Notes under the pieces: model-generated
Databases searched by the model: none
Told to the model about the DNA's origin: nothing
The model's input: the letters and a program-made list of their open reading frames with translations, nothing else
NCBI GenBank assembly: GCA_003645555.1
Contig: QNFN01000102.1
Coordinates: 1-6,768, forward strand
Length of the DNA: 6,768 bases
Source of the DNA: Gammaproteobacteria bacterium
GTDB lineage: Bacteria > Pseudomonadota > Gammaproteobacteria > QNFN01
Direction of reading: 5' to 3'
Translations under genes and position numbers: made by a program
Part shown: positions 1-6,768 of the stretch, piece after piece
Numbering within the stretch: the first letter of the stretch is position 1
Layout: each line of letters opens with the position of its first letter

Positions 1-1283
1 CGCGCCGCGCCCAGCGCCTGAGCCGGCGCAGGTTCTTGCGCAGCCGATCGGTGAACATTCGTGCCCCGGGATCGGCCAGCTGACCTACTTCCGGGGTCGG
101 GGCCACCCCGTCGGCACGCGCCCATTTGGGTGCCCGGGCCGCGACCTGCCAGCAGGTGAGCGTGCAGCGCAGCGCCCCGTTGAACAGCGGGTGGCTGGTC
201 GCCGCCTCCGCACCCAGCCGTCGTGCCAGGCCAGTGTCACCGCTCAGTACCGCCGCCTGCCAGCCACGGAAGTGGCCGCGCAGCACCTGGCCGAGTTCAG
301 CGTGGACCCGTACCGCCGTGGCGCTTTCGCCAAGCCGTTCGCCGTAGGGCGGATTGGTGACCACCAGCCCGGGAGAAGTACCGTCGAGAGTGGTCGCTTT
401 GGCCAGCGGCTGCACTGCGAAGCGGATCAGGTCGCCGACGCCAGCTGACGCCGCCGCCTGACGTGCCTGCGCCACCACGTTTGGATCGTGGTCGGAGGCG
501 AACAGCGACGGCACCCGTTCGAGGTCGGTTTGCGCGCGTGCCTCGTCGCACAGCCGGGTCCACACCTCCGGCACGTGGCCGAGCCAGCCGAGGAAACCGA
601 AGTAGTCGCGACCAAGCCCGGGTGCGATCCTGGCCGCCATCTGTGCCGCCTCGATCGGCAGCGTCCCGGTGCCACACAGGGGATCGACCAGCGCCCCGCC
701 GCGCGTGGCGATCTCTGGCCAGCCGGCGAGCCGCAGCAGGCCGGCCGCGAGATTCTCCTTCAACGGTGCCGGGGCACCGGCCGGGCGGTAGCCACGGCGA
801 TGCAGCGCCTCGCCGGAGAGGTCGATGCTGAGCACGCCACGCTGTTTCTGCAATACCAGGTTGAGTCGCAGCGACGGCCGCACCCGGTCTACCGACGGGC
901 GCCGTCCATGCAACTCACGCAGGCGATCGACCACGGCGTCCTTGACCCGCAGCGCAGCAAAATGGCTGTGATCAATCGGCGAACCGCCGCTGAGCGTGGC
1001 ATCGACCGCCAGGGTGTCGTCCGGGTCGAGGTGCTGCTCCCACGGCAGCTCGTGCACCGCGGCGTAGAGGGCGTCGGCATCAGGAACCGGGAAACGCGCC
1101 AGGTTCAGCAGCACCCGGCTCGCGACCCGCGACCAGAGGCAGGCACGGTAGGCGAGTTCGAGGTCACCGCTGAAGGCGACACCAGCACGCACCGCCTGCA
1201 CCCGCTGCGCGCCAAGCTCACGCAGTTCGTCGGCCAGCACCGCCTCGAGGCCGCGCGGGGTGGTAGCGAACAGGGCCAGTGAT

Positions 1284-1294
<11 letters not shown>
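1..1294 (-). CDS. rlmKL: Bifunctional 23S rRNA methyltransferase RlmKL, N-terminal part (cut by the left edge)
   Basis: The 431 visible codons match RlmL, the enzyme that puts an N2-methyl group on G2445 of 23S rRNA using S-adenosylmethionine. In order there is an N-terminal ferredoxin-like segment with the family pattern LFATTPRGLE (residues 8-17), a THUMP RNA-binding domain at about 45-160, and a Rossmann methyltransferase domain. The latter shows the SAM-binding motif DPLCGTGT (204-211), an acidic motif II near D268, and the catalytic N2-guanine motif NPPYGER (314-320). Residues 414-431 (FTDRLRKNLRRLRRWARR) match the linker that opens the RlmK half in E. coli (m7G2069 methyltransferase). 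The gene is therefore probably the fused form, with RlmK beyond the window; a stand-alone RlmL cannot be excluded. The ATG at 1294-1292 puts the N-terminus within a few residues of E. coli's. GGAGG lies only 3 bases before it, and a second GGAGG 12 bases before. The start overlaps the end of uup, so the two are very likely cotranscribed and translationally coupled. Confidence 0.93.
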
Positions 1295-3170
<1,876 letters not shown>

Positions 3171-3178
3171 GGCGGCAG

Positions 3179-3226
3179 TGACGGGGTGGCGGAAGGCCCC
3201 ACACCGGCAGGGTGACGGGGTCGCGG
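3179..3226. repeat. Imperfect 14-base direct repeat in the divergent intergenic region
   Basis: TGACGGGGTGGCGG at 3179-3192 recurs as TGACGGGGTCGCGG at 3213-3226, with one mismatch and start points 34 bases apart. Both copies lie between the start of uup and the ubiD start, and the second overlaps a possible -35 element. The copies are short and G-rich. They could be a regulator site or a chance repeat in GC-rich sequence; I do not recognise a known operator. Confidence 0.3.
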
Positions 3227-3241
3227 CGCTTGGGACATACT
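3212..3241 (+). promoter_or_regulatory. Possible sigma-70-type promoter for ubiD
   Basis: GTGACG (3212-3217) and CATACT (3236-3241) each match four of six consensus bases and are 18 bases apart. Transcription would begin near 3248, giving a leader of about 67 bases before the ubiD ATG. This is a visual match only. In GC-rich genomes such matches are common and promoters often deviate from consensus. Confidence 0.3.
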
Positions 3242-3265
3242 GGTGGAACTCGGTCGCGGGCGGGC

Positions 3266-3294
3266 ATTGTCGCACCGCCCTGAACGCCGGGCAA
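3266..3294 (-). promoter_or_regulatory. Possible sigma-70-type promoter for uup-rlmKL
   Basis: Reading the minus strand, TTGCCC (3294-3289) and GACAAT (3271-3266) each match four of six consensus bases with the ideal 17-base spacing. The start point would fall near 3259, leaving a leader of about 90 bases before the uup ATG. The predicted start lies just past the candidate ubiD start and faces it, so the two promoters would interfere if both are real. Evidence is pattern matching only. Confidence 0.3.
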
Positions 3295-3314
3295 TCGAGA
3301 CACGGACCCTGCCG

Positions 3315-4811
3315 ATGGCAAATCCCAAGTACCAGGACCTGCGCGATTTTGTCGCCCAGCTCGAAAAGCGCGGTGAACTCAAGCGCATTACGCAGCAGGT
3401 CGACCCGCATCTCGAAATGACCGAGATCTGCGACCGCACGCTGCGCGGTGCCGGCCCGGCGCTGCTGTTCGAGCGCCCAACCGGTCACACCATGCCGGTG
3501 CTGGCCAACCTGTTCGGCACCCCCGAGCGGGTCGCGCTCGGCATGGGCGAGGAGTCGACCACGGCGCTGCGCGAGGTCGGCAAGATGCTTGCCTACCTGA
3601 AGGAACCGGAGCCGCCTTCGGGCCTGCGTGACGCGGTTGGCAAGCTGCCACTAGTCAAACAGATCATGAACATGCAGCCGAAAAGCGTCTCCCGCGCACC
3701 GTGCCGCGAGAACGTCTTCGAGGGACCCGATGTCGATCTCGGTACCCTGCCGGTGATGACCTGCTGGCCCGATGATGCCGGCCCGCTGATCACCTGGCCG
3801 CTGGTCGTCACCCGTGGACCGGAGCGCACCCGCCAGAACCTCGGCATCTACCGCCAGCAGGTGATCGGCAAGAACAAGGTAATCATGCGCTGGCTCGCCC
3901 AACGCGGCGGCGCACTCGACTTCCGTGAATGGAAGCAGGCCCGGCCCGGTGAGCCGTTTCCGATCGCTGTCGCGCTGGGCGCCGACCCGGCAACCATCCT
4001 CGGTGCGGTTACGCCAGTGCCCGATACACTGTCGGAGTACGCCTTCGCCGGGCTGCTGCGCGGCGCCAAGACCGAGGTCACCGCCGCCTGTAACGGCTGG
4101 TTGCAGGTCCCGGCGCGTGCCGAGATCGTCCTCGAAGGCCACATCGACCCCGAGGAGACCGCCGAAGAAGGGCCGTTCGGCGACCACACCGGCTACTACA
4201 ACGAGGTCGACCGCTTCCCGGTCTTCACCATCGACCGGCTGACCCACCGCAGCAACCCGATCTACCACAGCACTTACACAGGCCGCCCACCGGACGAACC
4301 GGCGATACTCGGCGCGGCACTGAACGAGGTGTTCATCCCGCTGCTGCAACGCCAGTTCCCGGAGATTATCGACTTCTACCTGCCACCCGAGGGCTGCTCC
4401 TACCGCCTGGCGATCGTCAGTATCCGCAAGCAGTACCCCGGGCATGCCAAGCGCGTGCTATTCGGTGTCTGGTCGTTCCTGCGCCAGTTCATGTACACCA
4501 AGTTCGTCATCGTCACCGACGATGACATCGACATCCGCGACTGGAAGGACGTCGTCTGGGCGATGGCCACGCGCATGGACCCGGTACGCGACACCACGCT
4601 GATCGAGAACACGCCAATCGACTACCTCGATTTTGCCTCGCCGGTCGCCGGTCTCGGCGGCAAAATGGGGATGGACGCCACGTCGAAGTGGCCCGGCGAG
4701 ACGGACCGTGCGTGGGGCCGGCCGATCCGCATGGATGCCGCCGTACGTGAACGTGTCGACGCCCTGTGGGACGAACTCGGCATTTTCACCGACGGTGATG
4801 CCAATGGCTGA
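3315..4811 (+). CDS. ubiD: 4-hydroxy-3-polyprenylbenzoate decarboxylase UbiD
   Basis: The 498-residue product (E. coli UbiD is 497) carries out the decarboxylation step of ubiquinone synthesis, turning 3-polyprenyl-4-hydroxybenzoate into 2-polyprenylphenol. It uses prenylated FMN made by UbiX, plus Mn2+, and works at the inner membrane surface. Identity to E. coli is high along the whole length. Family landmarks sit at the same numbers: [14 protein letters not shown] (175-188; N175 metal ligand, followed by the cofactor-binding loop), [12 protein letters not shown] (191-202), E241 in [12 protein letters not shown] (239-250, metal ligand), [11 protein letters not shown] (285-295; D290 is the residue given as proton donor in E. 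coli), [13 protein letters not shown] (317-329), and a conserved C-terminal [10 protein letters not shown] (435-444) and WPGET (459-463). The start [12 protein letters not shown] aligns with E. coli's first residues; an in-frame extension to 3243 is not conserved. Ribosome binding is weak (GGA about 9 bases upstream). No ubiX lies in the window. It is divergent from uup and leads a co-oriented three-gene group. Confidence 0.97.
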   Translation: MANPKYQDLRDFVAQLEKRGELKRITQQVDPHLEMTEICDRTLRGAGPALLFERPTGHTMPVLANLFGTPERVALGMGEESTTALREVGKMLAYLKEPEPPSGLRDAVGKLPLVKQIMNMQPKSVSRAPCRENVFEGPDVDLGTLPVMTCWPDDAGPLITWPLVVTRGPERTRQNLGIYRQQVIGKNKVIMRWLAQRGGALDFREWKQARPGEPFPIAVALGADPATILGAVTPVPDTLSEYAFAGLLRGAKTEVTAACNGWLQVPARAEIVLEGHIDPEETAEEGPFGDHTGYYNEVDRFPVFTIDRLTHRSNPIYHSTYTGRPPDEPAILGAALNEVFIPLLQRQFPEIIDFYLPPEGCSYRLAIVSIRKQYPGHAKRVLFGVWSFLRQFMYTKFVIVTDDDIDIRDWKDVVWAMATRMDPVRDTTLIENTPIDYLDFASPVAGLGGKMGMDATSKWPGETDRAWGRPIRMDAAVRERVDALWDELGIFTDGDANG

Positions 4812-4825
4812 AGCGGACCGCGGGC

Positions 4826-4831
4826 TATACT
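4826..4831 (+). promoter_or_regulatory. Possible -10 element upstream of the parA-like gene
   Basis: TATACT, a five-of-six match to the -10 consensus, lies in the 57-base gap after ubiD, 37 bases before the parA-like ATG. No good -35 is present; the best is ATGGCT (4804-4809), with three matches at 16 bases spacing. The parA-like gene may have its own weak start in addition to read-through from ubiD, as no terminator hairpin is seen in the gap. Confidence 0.3.
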
Positions 4832-4868
4832 GACCAGCCACGCCGCCGAACAGAATCAGGGACGAGCG

Positions 4869-5522
4869 ATGCGCAGGATCATGGTCGTCAACCCCAAAGG
4901 CGGTTGCGGCAAAACCACATTGGCCACCAACCTCGCCGGCGCCTACGCCAGCCAGGGTGCGCGCGTGGTGCTGGCCGACTACGACCCGCAGGCCTCGAGC
5001 CTCGCCTGGCTGTCGGCACGCCCGAGTGACCGCGCCCGAATCGCCGGTGTGCCGGCGGTTCCCGGTAAAGAGCTGAAACTCCCGCGCGGCTGCGAGGTGC
5101 TGGTGATCGATGCCCCGGCCGGCATCACCGGCAAGCCGCTCAAGCAGTTGGCCCGGACGGCGCAGACCGTACTGGTACCGGTGCTGCCGTCGCCGATCGA
5201 CATCCGTGCGGCGGCGCGCTTTCTCCAGGAGTTGCTGACACTCGGTCGCGTGACCAAGGACCGCCTGCGCGTCGGCGTCGTCGCCAACCGGGTGCGGACA
5301 CGGACCCTGATCTATCAAACCCTCTACCACTTCCTGCGCTCGCTCGATGTCCCGTTCGTCACCAGCCTGCGCGACACCCAGAATTACATCCGTGCCGCCG
5401 ACCGCGGCCTGAGTATCACCGAGATGGCGCCGTTCATGGTCGCCTACGATCGCGTCCAGTGGGAGCCGCTGTTCAACTGGCTCGACAGCGCCGCCAGCCT
5501 CCCGCGGCCGAAAAAAGGCTGA
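4869..5522 (+). CDS. Orphan ParA/MinD-superfamily ATPase
   Basis: A 217-residue protein built almost only of the ParA ATPase fold. ParA-type ATPases dimerise on ATP, usually bind DNA nonspecifically, and position cargo such as plasmids, chromosomal origins, chemoreceptor clusters or carboxysomes. Visible are the deviant Walker A KGGCGKTT (10-17) with its signature lysine K10 and catalytic K15, switch I/A' ADYDPQAS (36-43, D40), and Walker B VLVIDAP (77-83, D81). PSPIDIRAAARFL (107-119) follows, then VVANRVRTRT (137-146), the usual N(K/R)xxxxT base-recognition region. There is no N-terminal helix-turn-helix as in large plasmid ParAs and no C-terminal amphipathic helix as clear as MinD's, so it belongs with the small type Ib/orphan group. 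The start is supported by AGGGA (4858-4862) six bases before the ATG. No ParB, McdB, chemotaxis or flagellar gene is adjacent, so the cargo is unknown. Base composition matches its neighbours, so it looks resident rather than recently acquired. Confidence 0.88.
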   Translation: MRRIMVVNPKGGCGKTTLATNLAGAYASQGARVVLADYDPQASSLAWLSARPSDRARIAGVPAVPGKELKLPRGCEVLVIDAPAGITGKPLKQLARTAQTVLVPVLPSPIDIRAAARFLQELLTLGRVTKDRLRVGVVANRVRTRTLIYQTLYHFLRSLDVPFVTSLRDTQNYIRAADRGLSITEMAPFMVAYDRVQWEPLFNWLDSAASLPRPKKG

Positions 5523-5611
5523 CTTGCCACGACCGCGTCGACTGACCTGGGGCAATGTCCCGCGCCCCGCGCTTTCCTAGAGTGGCCCTCACTGAATACC
5601 CGAGGAGCGTC

Positions 5612-6634
5612 ATGCCTCACACCATCCGGGCCGAGCCGAGCGGCCACCGCTTCGAGGCCACATCCGACGAGAGCCTGCTCGAGGCGGCTCAGCGCCAAGG
5701 CCTGATCCTGCCCTACGGCTGTCGGAACGGGGCCTGTGGCACCTGCAAGGGCAAGGTGATCTCGGGCCGGGTCGCTTACCCGGGCGAGGCGCCGGGAGGC
5801 ATCGAACCGAGCGAGTCGGAAGACGGTTTCGCCCTGTTCTGCCAGGCGCGTGCGCGCAGCGACCTGACCGTCGAGGTCAGTGAAATCCAGGAGGCAGGGG
5901 AACTGCGACCGCAACGCCTGGCAGTGCGTGTACAGGCGCTTGAGCGGCTGGCCCACGACGTGATGCGGCTGTCGTTGCAGCTACCGCACGACCGGCGTCT
6001 GCAGTTTCTCGCCGGGCAGTACATCGAGATCATCACCCGTGAAGGACAGCGTCGCGCCTTCTCGCTGGCCAATGCCCCGCATGACGACGGTGCGCTGGAG
6101 CTGCACGTGCGTTACGTGGCCGGCGGCGATTTCACCGAGCACGTATTCGATGGCATGCGTGAAGGCGAAATAATGCAGATCGAAGGGCCGCACGGCAGCT
6201 TCACGCTGCGTGAGGAGTCATCCAACCCGATCGTTCTGGTCGCTGGTGGCACCGGGTTCGCGCCGGTCAAGGGGCTGCTCGAGCACGCCTTCCACCTCGG
6301 CATCCAGCGACCGCTGCACCTCTACTGGGGGGTGCGGGCGAAACGTGACCTCTACCTCGCGGCGCTGCCGGAAGTGTGGCGCGCGGCGCACCCGAATTTC
6401 TGTTTCACACCGGTACTGTCGGAACTACGTGCCGAGGATTCCTGGCCGGGGCGCCGTGGCCTGGTCCACGACGTCGTCGCCACTGACCACCCGGACACCT
6501 CGAGCCTCGACCTCTACGCCGCCGGTCCACCGGTGATGGTGCGCGCCGTGCGCGACGTCGTGGTCGCCCACGGCCTGCCAGTGGCGCGCTTCTACAGCGA
6601 CCCGTTCGAGTGGGGTGCACCCAAAGAGAAGTAG
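5612..6634 (+). CDS. 2Fe-2S ferredoxin-fused NAD(P)H:flavin oxidoreductase (often named CDP-6-deoxy-delta-3,4-glucoseen reductase-like)
   Basis: A 340-residue electron-transfer protein with three modules. Residues 1-95 are a plant-type ferredoxin with the cluster cysteines C37, C42, C45 and C77 (Cx4CxxC, then a distant C). Residues about 100-200 are an FAD-binding barrel with RAFSLAN (148-154) and GPHGSFTLR (192-200). Residues about 205-340 are an NAD(P)-binding domain with VAGGTGFAPV (210-219), YWGVR (238-242), YAAGPPVMV (302-310) and a C-terminal FYSDPFEW (327-334). It would pass electrons from NAD(P)H through FAD to the cluster and on to an acceptor. Relatives are often named after AscD/RfbI of dideoxysugar synthesis, but no other CDP-sugar gene is here, so that name is probably over-specific. 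Its place beside ubiD recalls the E. coli neighbour fre, a flavin reductase; supplying reduced flavin is a fair inference. The ATG at 5612 is preferred over the in-frame ATG at 5555 because GAGGAG lies four bases before it and the ferredoxin fold begins there. It contains no signal peptide or membrane segment. Confidence 0.9.
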   Translation: MPHTIRAEPSGHRFEATSDESLLEAAQRQGLILPYGCRNGACGTCKGKVISGRVAYPGEAPGGIEPSESEDGFALFCQARARSDLTVEVSEIQEAGELRPQRLAVRVQALERLAHDVMRLSLQLPHDRRLQFLAGQYIEIITREGQRRAFSLANAPHDDGALELHVRYVAGGDFTEHVFDGMREGEIMQIEGPHGSFTLREESSNPIVLVAGGTGFAPVKGLLEHAFHLGIQRPLHLYWGVRAKRDLYLAALPEVWRAAHPNFCFTPVLSELRAEDSWPGRRGLVHDVVATDHPDTSSLDLYAAGPPVMVRAVRDVVVAHGLPVARFYSDPFEWGAPKEK

Positions 6635-6768
6635 TTGAGATTTACCCAGATGAGTGCGCGGTCAATTTTGACGCCGGATCGTGCCAGCTGAGTAGAATTT
6701 AAGGAACCTCTGATTAAGTCTGGACGAAGTAGATGGTGCTTCAGAATGTTCAGATTTGAGGCGCAAAA
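6635..6768. other. A+T-richer noncoding tail after the reductase gene
   Basis: These 134 bases hold no plausible gene and are visibly richer in A and T than the rest of the window. A short inverted repeat, GTCAA-TT-TTGAC (6661-6672), is too weak and lacks the T-run of a good terminator. The composition changes immediately after the reductase stop codon, consistent with a breakpoint between conserved chromosome and other DNA. Confidence 0.6.
6703..6768. mobile_element. Possible end of an insertion sequence, continuing past the right edge
   Basis: From GGAACCTCTGATTAAGTC (6703-6720) to the edge the sequence is unlike its neighbours in composition. It resembles the kind of noncoding lead-in found before IS5-type transposase genes; this is an impression from memory, not a database match. 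TTAA directly precedes it (6699-6702), a type of short A+T target that such elements favour. No transposase codons or opposite end are in the window, so the element cannot be proven. It may instead be an ordinary intergenic sequence or another repeat. Confidence 0.3.

Noticed and set aside
488..1282. 264-codon open frame on the plus strand opposite rlmKL
   Set aside because: The minus strand encodes clear RlmL motifs over the same stretch; the plus-strand product shows no domain and has shadow-type composition.
3171..3488. In-frame upstream extension of uup by 106 residues
   Set aside because: It runs antisense across the 5' end of ubiD, has low-complexity GC-rich composition with no ABC-F similarity, and would make the protein about 100 residues longer than the family. 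The frame is open by chance.
3651..4445. 264-codon open frame on the minus strand within ubiD
   Set aside because: It is a shadow of the highly conserved UbiD core, with no domain and no ribosome binding site context.
5495..5521. Inverted repeat CAGCCT/AGGCTG at the end of the parA-like gene as a terminator
   Set aside because: The arms are only six bases with a 15-base loop, it overlaps the stop codon, and no T-run follows on the plus strand.
4458..5555. 365-codon open frame on the minus strand across the ubiD end and the parA-like gene
   Set aside because: It is antisense to two well-supported genes, has no recognisable domain, and is the kind of long shadow frame that GC-rich coding DNA produces.
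5555..5611. Longer N-terminus for the reductase from an ATG at 5555
   Set aside because: The added 19 residues precede the ferredoxin fold without similarity, and the ATG at 5612 has a strong GAGGAG four bases upstream.
6661..6672. Inverted repeat GTCAA-TT-TTGAC as the terminator of the reductase gene
   Set aside because: Five A/T-containing base pairs with a two-base loop and no following T-run are too weak to call.

Overview
The window is G+C-rich (roughly two thirds by eye) and densely coded, with a strong preference for G or C at third codon positions. The proteins closely resemble gammaproteobacterial housekeeping enzymes: RlmKL, Uup, and an aerobic-type ubiquinone decarboxylase UbiD whose residues align with E. 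coli UbiD almost position for position. This suggests the chromosome of a high-GC, ubiquinone-making gammaproteobacterium. The purple-sulfur, Ectothiorhodospira-like or pseudomonad side is plausible, but the genus cannot be fixed by reading alone.

Layout. On the minus strand (positions 3170 down to 1) lies a two-gene unit: uup, an ABC-F ATPase, followed by rlmKL, a 23S rRNA methyltransferase. Their ends overlap by 11 bases, and rlmKL runs off the left edge after 431 codons. A 144-base divergent intergenic region (3171-3314) holds weak promoter-like sequences for both directions and an imperfect 14-base direct repeat. On the plus strand follow ubiD (3315-4811), an orphan ParA-family ATPase (4869-5522) and a ferredoxin/flavin-type NAD(P)H oxidoreductase with an N-terminal 2Fe-2S domain (5612-6634). 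Gaps are 57 and 89 bases, with no convincing terminator between genes. The last 134 bases are clearly more A+T-rich, contain no gene, and may include the start of a mobile element that continues past the right edge.

How the genes work together. The minus-strand pair belongs to ribosome maturation and quality control. The plus-strand group puts a prenylated-FMN-dependent decarboxylase near a flavoprotein reductase. This recalls the ubiD-fre pair of E. coli, with a larger iron-sulfur reductase in place of Fre and a ParA-like positioning ATPase inserted between. No ParB, no UbiX and no other CDP-sugar gene is visible, so the ParA cargo and the reductase substrate are open. Most of the window is conserved housekeeping DNA. 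I see no defence system, CRISPR array, RNA gene or clear new system. The orphan ParA in a ubiquinone/flavin context is the most unusual element.
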